From contig NC_079422.1 of assembly GCF_026213295.1 (NCBI RefSeq), positions 19,109,512-19,173,511 of the forward strand: a stretch of DNA of 64,000 nt, read 5' to 3'. Numbering within the stretch: the stretch's first letter is position 1; the number at the start of each line of letters is the position of its first letter. Below, piece by piece: positions 1 through 10,095 of the stretch. This DNA is from Gadus chalcogrammus (Eukaryota; Chordata; Actinopteri; Gadiformes; Gadidae). Under the pieces are notes generated by a model. The model saw only the letters and a program-made list of their open reading frames with translations, searched no databases and was not told where the DNA came from. Position numbers and translations under genes: made by a program.

Positions 1-1480
1 GTTCCGCCCCCAGGAAAGTTTTTTTTCTTCAGACTTTGACTGTCAGGAGTTTCAAAACGAATGCGCGTCAGAACACTGCCAATATTCACGTGACTCAAAG
101 CTTGCGCCTGTGTGGTCAAATCTCTGAAAAGTCAGTGCTGAAAAGTCAGTTCTGAATAAATACATTGCAATGGCGTAAACGTACACCAACAAACGTATTT
201 CTCAATGTATGAACACCTTGTAAATCCTATTTACAAGGTTTCAAAACTGGGAAACAAAGAAACTCACTGTTAGAACAGTGCCAGATTTGAAACTCTGCAA
301 ATGCGCTGATGAAATTGTTTTAACTTTAACATGTTTATGAAAAAAAAAATACTTTGAAAATGTGTTGGTGAAAATTATGAAGAAGATAAAATAGAACACA
401 AAATCATGTTTGAATTTTTGTTTGAATTTTTTTCAGGTTATAATCTCTCTTTTCAGTGTTGTAAAACCTTTTTTTACAAGGTGTTGAGTTTTCAAACCCA
501 GACTTACAAGCCTTTGAAACTTTTTTTTTCAGGTTTGAATTATGGCAGGAAACTGACTCCATACGGCTAGAGCGGTTCGCCGGGAATTTGCAGTTCACTC
601 ACCGCGTGTACATTTCCGTGTGATAAAGTTTCCTAGGCCACTCCCAACAACTGCTACTTTGTAAGTTACCGTTTCTACCAAGTTCCGTTTCCTAGGCTAC
701 TACCAACAACTGCTACTTTGTAACCGTTTCTACTTCCAGGCGCGGAGTGATACGCAAACTTTCACAAAATGATTGGGTGTCATAGCAGTTATGTATACGC
801 TCATTATCCAACTGTTAGGAACCAATCAGATCGCTGGATTTAAGCCACCCGTTGTATAAAACAATATCATTTGGAATATTCACTTTGGTCGTACATTATA
901 GGTGAATATTTTATAAAGTTGTGATATCTACAGGATGTGAGTGATGCAGTGGAGCTTTATTCTGTATTAAAGGTTGTATCAGCGATTCTAGGCCGAAACA
1001 TAAATGATCACATTCATCTGATCTTTCCTCACGATCCGCTAGCTCCCCGCCCCATCAGCAGGCCGTCAAAAAAACCTGTCTCTGTAGGCAGCCTATGCTC
1101 CGAGACCGGACACAAAAACAAATGGTACTACCAACCAATCCAAACCAAAATAAATAGTATTCCAACCCATCACCGACAAGGGGTGGGTGTTGTGGGGTTT
1201 TGCGCTGCGTTCATAATAGTTATTACTGGATGCACTAAACACGGAAAGGTCTTTTTGGGATCTTGCTTCAAATACCAACAGAAGTGACATCAAGCAACAT
1301 CGCTGATACAACCTTTAAAACATGGTTTAGAGGGGGCTGGAGGTGTTACTCTGCACACTGGGAACCACTTTCTTTGCATGTTATTTAGCATGATGGTCTC
1401 TCTGAGTCCTGCTTTCTGCTGGCACTAATCAGACACAAAAGCACACATGAATATTTGTGTTTAAGAGTTGACAACACTGG
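1..1480. other. Intergenic, no gene recognised; short tandem duplication
   Basis: AT-rich sequence without a protein I recognise. Two near-identical blocks of about 60 bp sit in tandem at 626-686 and 688-745, each holding CAACAACTGCTACTTTGTAA. Confidence 0.5.
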
Positions 1481-1493
1481 ATCATATTGTGGA

Positions 1494-1810
1494 CGAATAT
1501 TATATTATGAAAACAACACTTTTCCTGGGATTTGGGGTGTTGTTTTGGGTCTCTGGTGCTCCCACACGCATACAAACTTTGAAAAAAGTCAGTAGGCCTA
1601 CATGAATTTTTGAGTGAGATACGTATATGCATTTCTGAAAGTAGCCCGCCTATAGTTACCAAATGGGCGAGTCAGGTTCGGCGCCCCCTCCTACGTAGGA
1701 AGGGGGTACATTTGAATATTACCTCCCACTTCCCCACCCCCCTCCAATCAGACCATGGCTAAGATTTTGTGGACCAGCAGACGAGCAGCTGAGCTCCGGG
1801 AGTACATTCC
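1494..1810. repeat. Interspersed repeat, copy 1
   Basis: About 300 bp closely matching 2552-2835 in the same orientation. Shared landmarks are CTTTTCCTGGGATTTGGGGT, GGGTCTCTGGTGCTCCCACA, TGAGTGAGATA and the CCCACTTCCCCACCCCCCTC stretch. It is a dispersed teleost-type repeat of unknown class. Confidence 0.7.
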
Positions 1811-1829
1811 CTTTCTCCGCCGGAGCTGC

Positions 1830-2550
1830 CGGACTGCCGCCGTGTCCGGCAGCTCTGGCGGGGGGAGTTTGGCGGGAGTCCAGTTCAGACTGTGGGTCCA
1901 ACCTCACGCCCATTACACCATCAAGGTAACTCTTTCTGCTTTGGCTAGGATAATGGCTTCTGTGTTGATAGTCTAGATATGATATTTGATGTCCGTCAAA
2001 CTCTCTCTTATTAGTCCCCAAGTCCAAAGTAGTATAAAAATATTTTTATTTGTTTATTTCGTATAAAGACAGGAACAAAGAAAAGTAACAATTGTATTGT
2101 CGTCGTTTTACAAAAATATATTTACAAAATCTGAATTGATTTTACAAAATCTGAATTGTTTAAAAAAACGGATGATTCAAATAGGAAAAAAGAGTAAATG
2201 ATAAATATACAATACAACTTAAATAAATAAAACAGAAAAGCAAATGTGAATAGCACAATGTTAAAAGTCTGATTAAACAGAGAACTCTGCTCCCCTGATC
2301 TCCTTAGGTAGACCGCTGCAAAGGGAAGGAGCCCTAACAGCAAATGCTCCATCCCCTTTTGTTTTGAGCATAGTACTTGGCATTGGCAACTGTTGGACAA
2401 CACACAACTATTGGCTCATTATGGCTAGTTCTCTGAATACATGAAGCCCCTGAGCATCAAATGCTCCATCCCAGACAATTGTGTGTTGGTTTGATTCCCT
2501 TACCGGGTCAAGTACAAGCATTGGCATTAACGTGTTAAATTATTATCTTA
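1830..2550. other. Intergenic, AT-rich, no gene seen
   Basis: Low-complexity A/T sequence between the two repeat copies. A 17-bp near-direct repeat (TTTACAAAATCTGAATTG) occurs twice around 2122-2160. No coding signal. Confidence 0.4.
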
Positions 2551-2551
2551 A

Positions 2552-2835
2552 AGGGGACATATTATGAAAACGACACTTTTCCTGGGATTTGGGGTGTTTT
2601 TTTGGGTCTCTGGTGCTCCCACAAGCATACAAAATTTGAAAAAAGTCAGTACATGATTTTTTGAGTGAGATATGCATTTCTGAAAGTATCCCTCCTACAG
2701 TTACCAAACGAGCGAGTCAGTTTCGACGCCCCCTCATACGTCGGAAGGGGGCACATTTGAATATTATATCCCACTTCCCCACCCCCCTCCCGAGTATAGC
2801 TAAGATTTTGTCGAGCAGCGGACGAGCACTAGGCG
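2552..2835. repeat. Interspersed repeat, copy 2
   Basis: Second copy of the repeat at 1494-1810, preceded by AAAGGGGACATATTATGAAA, a start motif of a common fish repeat type (a related AAAGGGGACCTATTAT begins at 17885). It ends about 150 bp past the receptor A stop, so it may lie within that gene's 3' UTR in antisense. Confidence 0.65.
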
Positions 2836-2986
2836 GAGATGTTCTTGCATTTCAGAAGCAGGGATATTCCACATTAGGCTACTACAACGACATTTCCGTC
2901 ATGAGGATGATGAAAGCATACAAGGGACCCGTATTTAGGCTTAAACTGCCAAGGAATACACCACTAGCACAAGTGTACTCACGCGT

Positions 2987-4139
2987 TCACACAACTGTGG
3001 ACCGCTCATTAAGGCTGGTACTCTGTGAATACATGGAGCTCCTGAGCCTGTCCTGAGACGGGATGCATCTCCTGACCACAGGCCAAAGCATGCAGGGGGA
3101 CCTGCTTATCAGCTTGAGCAGCTGCCTCCTGAACCTCTCCCCGACAAACACATAGAGCATGGGGTTGATGCAGCTGTGGCAGTATGCGATCACCTCCGTC
3201 ACCTGCAACACCATCCGTATGTGACGGCTTCTATTACACGACGTGTAGCTGCCAATCAGTTCTAAGGCGTAGAAGAAGCACGTGACGTTGTAGGGCAGCC
3301 AGCAGCAGAAGAACACACACACCACCAACGCGATCAAACGAATGGCCTGCCTCTTGGACGTCTGACAGGACAGGAGTGTCCGCACGATCTGGCTGTAGCA
3401 GAAGGTCATGAAGACAAACGGAATCACCAAACCCAGGATGTTCATTTTTAACAGGCCGAACACCCTCCACCAGTTGCTGCCAATGTCTTCTGCCCTTTCA
3501 TATGGAAATGTCATATTTCCATATGAAGGGGCACAGAACGTGGTGTTGTTCGACGTCTGTTCTTTTAGAAAGCCCACCTCCGGGAATGAGGCCAAGAGCC
3601 CAGCCACCCATGTCACCACGGCCGCCAATACTCCAAAGGACCTTGTGCGCATCTTTCTGGCAAAAATGGCGTGCACTATCGCCAGGTATCTGTCGACACT
3701 CATGAGGGTGATGAAAAAGATGCCAGCGTAGTAACCGACATGGTAGGTTCCCAACACCAGCTTGCACATGGCGTCCCCAAAGATCCAGTGGCCTCTGGCT
3801 TGGTGGGCCAGGAAGGGAAGGGAACTGAGTAGCAGAAGGTCGGCGAGGGCCAGGTTGAGAAGGCAGACGTCGGTCATGCTGCGGAGCCGCACGCCAGCCA
3901 CGATCACCCACACCACCAGGACGTTTCCTGAGAGGCCCAGGATGAACAGGAGAGAGTAGAGAGCCGGTAGATAGAAGGTTGCGGGCCGCCCGTAGTTGCA
4001 CGTTCCTAATTCTTCCAGAAAGTCGTTGTAGTCATAGTAGTCAGTGGTGGATTCAACTGTACCGACATATTCAGTAGTCAAGTTCAGTCCGTCAATGGGG
4101 ATTAATTCAGTTGTATTCCCGACGAAGAAATTATTATTC
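2987..4139 (-). CDS. Receptor A, main coding exon (terminal)
   Basis: This exon holds all seven membrane segments and the TGA stop at 2989-2987. The 5' boundary is placed at the acceptor TCCCTCAG|G, which follows a T/C-rich tract. The 19 codons upstream of the TTG at 4081 read as a plausible glycosylated extracellular tail. The exon begins in phase 2. Confidence 0.85.
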
Positions 4140-7100
4140 CTGAGGGAGACAAAAAGGAGTTATACACACTCTAAAATTTAATCATGCTGTGAACTTTCTC
4201 ATTGAGACCTGAGCGTCAACCGTCATTGTTGTTGTCTTTAAGTGTTTAAATGTGAATAAGGAGGTGGCTTTTCAGCTGTCTATCAGAACATGAAAACGAC
4301 TTTGGACCAGGCTCTGAACAGAATTTAAAGGAGTCATATTATTGTGGTTTCCCAACAAGTAAACATAATAAATGAGTTCCAGAAAATATGTTTTTGGAGC
4401 TGTTTGCTGGAAATAGCTTTTAGGAAAAAAGATCTTGCCTACCGCTATTCCCCTCTGTTTCAGTCCCTTCAGAATGAGCTGTTTCTGGTGCTTGTAGCTT
4501 TAATGCAAATGAGCTGCTGGCCATTGACCAATGAGCTGTCAGAGTGAACCACAGCATGGAGAAAAAGTGATTGTTGCCGTTGCAGACTCCTGGAGCTCTA
4601 TTACTATATAATATAATATAATAATAATAATAATAATATAGTTTTGCACGTGAAAAGGGCAGCCATTAAGGCATTTCCTCTCGTTTTCTACACTCTTGAA
4701 GGGCACTTTAGCGCGCTTTTTCAACCATTGAGCCACGAGGGGGGGCGGTCACCTCCCCTGCCCCCCCCCTGAGTCCGCCACTGCATCTATCTATCTATAT
4801 ATATATATAGATCTATATATATATATATTCGTTATAGGTAATATATATATATATAACCGAATATATATATAAATATATATCGATTTTATATCTAGATCTG
4901 TATATATATTCGTTATAGGTAATATATATATATATATATATATGATATATAACAAATATATATGATATATAATAAATATATAGATAGAGAGATATAGATA
5001 TGGATCTAGATAGATAGATAGATAGATGTAAAAAGTCAACAGTATTTAGTGTAACATAAGACCTTATTTAAGATATCATCAGATATCAGTTAACTCCGGG
5101 GTCGGCAACCCTAGGCACACGTGCCAGCACTGGCACGAAGCAGCATAATCATTGGCACACATCATTTAGGACTTTATTCTGTTTTGGGCATTTCTTCCCA
5201 GTGCAAATATGTTTTAATTAGTTACAGAAAGCAGTGTTCTGAAATGGGATCAGTTGATAGTTTTTAAACCTATTTTGTGACTAATGGAGAAGAAAATATT
5301 TAAAATATTGTTGCAAGTGGCCTGTAATCGCCTTCACATGGTTTTGCAAAGCTGTACATGCCGATATTGATGGGGATGGTTCCAAGTTGGAACCATCCAT
5401 TTTTCAATCAAATCATTCAGCATTTATGAAACTAGACTAGTCATGATTTAATTTCATATACATACGAACTAAATAAATTCATAGAAAGTAGAGAGTAGAA
5501 TTATTTCATATGGTTCAATAATTTAAGGGCTAAAATGGTATATGTACTTTTGTTTTTAAATATATTTCTATATAGATATAACTACGGAGCCATAGAGAGG
5601 ACCCCATGCGTGGTTCACACCGTACAGCTTGTAGTGAATATGATCCAGAAGGAACCCCTGATCCGAAGGCTTTTGGAGAAAGTGAGGCACTTGGTGACAA
5701 GTTTAGGATCTGTCGCCACAGCGCGGCTGCTGCAGAAGTGTGCTCTGGTTCTGGTAAAAGACTGTCCCACTAGGTGGTCAAGTTGCTTTGCTATGATTTT
5801 GCGCCGCCTTAAAGTCAAAGAGCACCTCACGTCTGTGGCTGAATCCATGGGCTGGGACAGCCGGCAGCCCAGTGAGTGGAAGAAGATCGGGATGCTGAGA
5901 GACCTTCTTCTGCCATTTGCGGAGCACATCGGTGCACTCACACTAGGCCAAGCGATGTTTACGCTTGTTTACGTACTCGAAAAAAACTGCAGTGAGAGTG
6001 GGCTCTATCTGAGAACGACTCTAAATAAGCAACAGACTCAGCAAAGTGCGAACTGTGTTCTCTGTGTTGTTGTCCATTGTTGTTAAAACTCTGACTGGCG
6101 GCAGACTTTATTATGGTCCATGCAGCGGACGCTTGGTGATGACGTGTTAGGACGTGATTACGTATTTACAAGAGCCTACCAGATGGCCTAGCGTGAGTGC
6201 AGGCCAGAGAACAATGGGGCCAGTTGAGCACGGTTAGGTGTGAAAACGGCCAACGGCCACGGCCAAATGGCCTGGTGTGAGTGCACCCAAGTCCCTTGAA
6301 AGTGACACTCAATCACTTTCCCTTGTTGTGCCAGCACTCCTGGATCTCAAAAAGCACCTGTCGGAGTTCTCGCTTGCACATGGGAGAAGATACAAAGATG
6401 CAGCTACTCTGGCTCAGAAGATGCTGTCCAGGATGGATAGGCGCTTTAGTGTTTCTTGACACAACAGCTGACAACTTCTCACCACTTCCTACAGCAGCAT
6501 GCTTTGTGGACCCTTGTTTAGCTGAAACCACACACACACCAACTATTTTGATAAGCAACCTTTCATAACCTCAACCTTTTATATTCAGGTGAGTTCAGAG
6601 TCCAACACACAGTGTTAACAGCCATAGAGCTATGAGTGCTGGACAGTTTTTCTTTTTGTTCAGGAGGTTACAGTTTATGTAGTTGCTGTTTTATCATCAA
6701 TGATATCAATGACGATCATAAATACGGTCTTATGTTACACCCACAGTAGTTGCCCGTTACATCTCCCTTCCAAGTTCCAAAGTTCCAAACCATTTGTAGT
6801 GTTCTTATATCTGCTAATAATTGTTATGAATAATCTAACTTCAGTTTACAAGCAATAAAAGTCAGAGACACACACATTTTATTTGCACTTTTTTCAAGCA
6901 CCTTGTTTCTCTTTATGTTAAACCTATGTATGTAGGTCTATACTTTTTCTGGCATTGTCATGTCATGCTATTTTATTTAAATATGTGTGTGTGTGTACTT
7001 TTAACTTGTTTGGTTGGGAAACTAAATATGATGTAAATTCAACTCAGAGCTTCTTCCGTGTCTGGAATGGATGTATTCTTGAGTCTATAAGATAACAATA

Positions 7101-7829
7101 ATATAATAATAAGATTACCTTGTTTGAATTGTGAAATGGGTTTGGCTAAATTAAAATGTTGGTTTTGGCTATACTACTAGGTACTTATACTATGTTGACT
7201 GAGTTAAAAATAATTGCATTATTAAAAAGAGACTAAAATATAATTGTATTTGACTAAAACTAGACTAAAATAGTGATGGATAAATCGGACCAAAATAAGT
7301 CTAAAATGCTCAGACTTTTAGTCAACTGAAACTTGACTAGACTGAAAAGAGTATGAACGTGACTAAAACTAAAATAAACTAAAATGACAGCTTGACACAA
7401 AGACTAGACTAAAACTAAAATGAAAACAGGCCGCCAAAAACACCTATGGTTCCAACATTCTCCTATATTCTCGTTTTTATACATTTCTCACAGTGCAAAT
7501 ATGTTTTTGAGTGAGTTTCTGAAAATGGTGTTTTAAGATGGGACATATGCAATTATAATTTGTAAGCCCATGTTGCAAATATAACAACCAAAAAAACATT
7601 TAAATGTTGATGCATGATTGTGGACTATATGGAAATAGTACAATTCCAGGTCATGTTTTTGGTCGCTGTGTCATAATTCAGCTTAATTTTAAATATATTG
7701 TTGCTTAAGGCACAGTCATTAATGAGAAAATGTCAAACTGGCACTGCATGTTGAAAATGTTGCTGACCCCTGATTTAACTAAAAGATGAATTACAAGTTA
7801 ATGTTACCTTACCTGGTCATAGTCATCAT
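2987..7829 (-). CDS. CC-type chemokine receptor-like GPCR (receptor A), two coding exons
   Basis: Predicted seven-transmembrane, G-protein-coupled chemokine receptor at the plasma membrane. The model joins 7829-7813 (ATG, 17 nt) to 4139-2987, giving 389 residues. Features seen: an acidic, tyrosine-rich N terminus with an N-glycosylation site (NTT) and possible sulfotyrosines (DYYDYNDF); N-terminal Cys53 and ECL3 Cys307, the usual second disulfide; TM3 Cys131 and ECL2 Cys208; DRYLAIV at about 155; WLPYN in TM6; NPMLY at about 331; and a Ser-rich tail ending STVV. The large exon starts after a pyrimidine-rich acceptor (CTCAG before 4139). It is open upstream of the only in-frame start-like codon, a TTG at 4081, so the start must lie in an upstream exon. 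The exon at 7829 has an AG|GTAAGG donor and matching phase 2. The family call is firm. Which CCR subtype it is (CCR2/3/5-, CCR4/8- or CCR12-like) I cannot say. Confidence 0.85.
4325..4560. repeat. Degenerate interspersed repeat in receptor A intron
   Basis: Begins TTTAAAGGAGTCATATTATT and continues into text such as GAGCTGTTTCTGGTGCTTGT and AATGCAAATGAGCTGCTGG, which resembles widespread teleost repeat sequence. Class not assigned. Confidence 0.45.
4785..5035. repeat. AT-rich satellite-like region, (TA)n and (GATA)n
   Basis: Alternating TA tracts interspersed with TTCGTTATAGGTAATATAT, which occurs twice (about 4828 and 4908), followed by (TAGA)n up to 5030. It lies just outside the left end of the hAT element. 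Confidence 0.8.
5535..6568 (+). pseudogene. hAT transposase remnant, interrupted and frameshifted
   Basis: The frame from about 5580 reads CVVHTVQLVVN and, after a gap, KDCPTRWSSCFAMILRRL then LLPFAEHIG, matching the C-terminal catalytic/RNase-H-like and dimerisation part of hAT (ZBED-type) transposases. Coding stops being meaningful at 5937, where a 343-bp TIR element is inserted. It resumes at 6287 as KSLESDTQSLSLVVPALLDL, KKHLSEF and so on. Near 6450 the frame shifts (RRFSVS in one frame, then FLDTTADNFSPLPTAACFVD in the next). The N-terminal BED zinc finger and first catalytic residues are missing. Not a functional gene. Confidence 0.8.
5938..6280. mobile_element. 343-bp non-autonomous TIR element nested in the hAT transposase
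   Basis: The ends are TCACACTAGGCCA and TGGCCTGGTGTGA (12 of 13 complementary), flanked by GTGCAC on both sides (5932-5937 and 6281-6286). Excising the element with one GTGCAC puts the two transposase halves back in one frame, which supports the boundaries. The palindromic flank leaves the exact duplication length ambiguous. Superfamily not assigned. Confidence 0.75.
7195..7435. repeat. GACTAAAACTA-type degenerate repeat
   Basis: Many short copies of ACTAAAA / GACTAGACTAAAA over about 240 bp inside the hAT element. Such ACTAAAACTA-rich blocks recur in fish genomes. Probably a separate nested insertion or local expansion. Confidence 0.5.
7813..7829 (-). CDS. Receptor A, first coding exon (17 nt)
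   Basis: A short exon encoding Met-Met-Thr-Met-Thr plus two bases, followed by the near-consensus donor AG|GTAAGG. Its phase (2) fits the acceptor at 4139 exactly. Short N-terminal coding exons are common in chemokine receptor genes, and receptor B next door has one too. The alternative ATGs I checked between 4140 and 4560 either lacked a phase-compatible donor or gave an implausible leader. Transcript evidence would decide. Confidence 0.55.
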
Positions 7830-9162
7830 GTTGAAAGGAGAACATCTAGTGTCCTGGGGGAGCGTATGTGTTCAGTAAGAGCAAACTTGCAAGCTGCCAA
7901 CATAGATTGCGGCAGGGAGATATGAACCTGACAAACAGGCCTTATATAGGACTTCCTATTATGAAGAAATTTCTCTTCCTGAAAATGTTTCTGCTCTCTG
8001 AACAGAGGCCATAAAATAATCAGATGAACAATAAAAAAATAAAAAAAACATTCACATTTGTTTGAAAAATAAATGAATATATAATATAATATGTATCTTC
8101 TATAAGGAGGTGGTAAATACAGGATGCAACTCATGCAGTGTAAACCACAGTGGTATAAAGGGGCTGGGGGGGGCTACCTAACTCTGCAAACTAGGTGTCT
8201 GTGGTCTATTTTGCATTCTGCAAGTCAAAATATAGTCGACTACTGAGTTCAAAGCACAATGTGGAAGTGTGACACAAGCCCATCACTGCAGATCTAACAC
8301 ATTATTCGCATATCTAACTTGTTATTTCCATGATTGCCATGAAACTGAAACACATTGAATATGCTTCCATCCGCACATATATAAAATGGATATAAACAAA
8401 TACCGGTATGCAAAGATAAAGGATAAAATAATGTATTCATTTTCAATCAATTCCGATTAGAATTTATAACGTGAAAACTTTATTTATATTAGTTACATTC
8501 TTTATCCAACAGGTATTATTACACAAAGCTATTGAACTGGTAGATTTCAGCTTATTTCTAAACTGTTCGTACTCTAATGCGTTGTGTATTTTTTGTCGTA
8601 GTAATAATTCTTGAAGTGGAAAACAAGACAGCTTGACAGGTTGGAATAGAGGGTTGCTTTATTCCAGGATGTAATACAGCGAGATACAGATTTAGGTTGA
8701 ATATTCTGGAGCGGTTTTCGAGACGTCTTCCTTGGCTGTCGATCCCTCTTCTCCCCGAACCAAAGGGTTGGGGCGAGTATCATAATAAAGAAAATGTGAA
8801 GAACAAGAGAACAGAAGCACTCTCACCCTTGATAAGGTATATGTTCCTGGCTATGTCCCAGACGACCAGTTTGGTTCATCCTTGTTGAGACATAACAAAT
8901 TGCGGAATTTTTGAAATAGCACCTCGTATGAGAGGCAGTGTTTCTGGACTAATATAATGTGAACACCGAGCGACACTAAACATTCTACAGAACACATCTG
9001 CAACCAAAACAACAACAAGTCATCATATTTGAAGGAATAAATGAAATGACATTTGCCTGTGCTATAGGCTAATGATTAAAAAGCACAAACCATCTGCGAC
9101 ATTAGCGAACAACCAATGCCTTGCTGTCAGTTTGGAACTAGCAGTGCATAATAACCATGTTT
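7830..9162. other. Between receptors A and B: no gene recognised
   Basis: AT-rich sequence holding the probable receptor A upstream region (7830 rightward) and the possible receptor B 3' UTR (9162 leftward). No coding signal and no recognised repeat. Confidence 0.4.
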
Positions 9163-9168
9163 TTTATT
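9163..9168 (-). terminator. Candidate polyadenylation signal AATAAA of receptor B
   Basis: The canonical hexamer on the minus strand begins about 17 nt downstream of the receptor B stop codon. If used, the 3' UTR would be only about 40 nt. Longer alternative 3' UTRs into 8.5-9.1 kb are equally possible. Confidence 0.3.
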
Positions 9169-9184
9169 GCTTATAAAGCCGGTG

Positions 9185-10095
9185 TCAGGGAGTAAGGAAA
9201 GTGGAGGTAGCCTCTGAGGACATGGTCCCAACAGAGCACCTCCTGGATGAGCACACGGGATCTCTGGGAACGCGCCGGAACACGCACGGCATCCACGTGT
9301 GCAGAAGCCCTACGGCCCGACGTGCAAACTTCTGTCCCACGAAAGCATAAATGATGGGGTTCAGACAGCAATGTGTGAAAGCAATGGCCTCCGTGATCTG
9401 GATGAACAATGGCAGGTCGAACTCAGAATTGGCACCAAAGTTTTCATTTTTGTCTCTGTAGTAACTCAGAAACAGCGCAATGTTATAGGGGGTCCAGAAA
9501 AGGAAAAAGACCACAACGATTATGATGACTAGCTTGACCGCGCGGTACCGCTTAGTGCTCCTCATGGCCATGAGAGACGGCAAGACTCGGGAATAGCAAA
9601 CCGCCATAACCAGTAGTGGAATCAACAGTCCGAAGACATTGTTCGACAGGATGACATAGTCCCTCTTGGTGTTCCTCTCGGAGAAGATTTCACACAGCCA
9701 CACAGAACACCTTTGATCCTCCTGCAGCTGCAGGCTGGCAATGCTCGGCAGGGAGATTAAGAAACTCAGCACCCACACCAACGCGGTCACAGCCACGCCC
9801 AGCCTGGTGCGACGATGGCGGGCCAGGGTGTGGGCGTGCATGATGACCACGTAGCGATCCAACGTCATGACGATCACACAGAATACGCCCCCGTAGAATC
9901 CCACCAGGTAGAGGCTGGAGATGAGATGGCACATGAACGCGCCGAAGATCCAGTTTCTGGAGAAGGCGTTGTGGGAGTAGAAGGGCATGGACAGGACGAA
10001 GAAGAGGTCGGATATGGCCAGGTTGAGGAGGCAGATGTCTGTCATGTTGATCTGGCTGCTGTGCTTGGCAAAGACGGCCACCACAAGGCCGTTAC
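9185..10095 (-). CDS. Receptor B, coding exon 3 (terminal)
   Basis: This exon encodes from the end of TM1 through TM7 and the cytoplasmic tail, with the stop TGA at 9187-9185. The acceptor TTTCAAG|GTAAC joins in phase 1 to the preceding exon, restoring the Gly-Asn of TM1. An AATAAA lies only about 17 nt past the stop (9168-9163). Confidence 0.88.

Larger units (their letters stand above)
5096..7772 (+). mobile_element. Complete but decayed hAT-family DNA transposon (2,677 bp) in receptor A intron
   Basis: The ends read CCGGGGTCGGCAAC and, inverted, CAGGGGTCAGCAAC (12 of 14 identical), the hallmark of Charlie-like hAT elements. The flanks carry an 8-bp target duplication, AGTTAACT (5088-5095) and ATTTAACT (7773-7780), with one mismatch. 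Inside lies a plus-strand transposase fragment. Left and right subterminal regions share a diverged direct repeat around GTGCAAATATGTTTT (5200-5260 and 7493-7555). The mutation load and broken frame indicate an inactive relic. Confidence 0.85.

Noticed and set aside
937..1287. 116-residue frame near the left edge
   Set aside because: Starts at GTG, has no recognisable domain, and lies in AT-rich intergenic sequence.
3498..4001. 167-residue minus-strand frame inside receptor A
   Set aside because: Alternate-frame shadow of the receptor coding sequence.
4140..4560. Alternative first exons of receptor A (ATG-ACG-GTT at about 4235; MLWFTLTAHW at about 4558)
   Set aside because: The first has a donor in the wrong phase; the second gives an implausible leader and lies in a repeat. 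The exon at 7813-7829 fits better.
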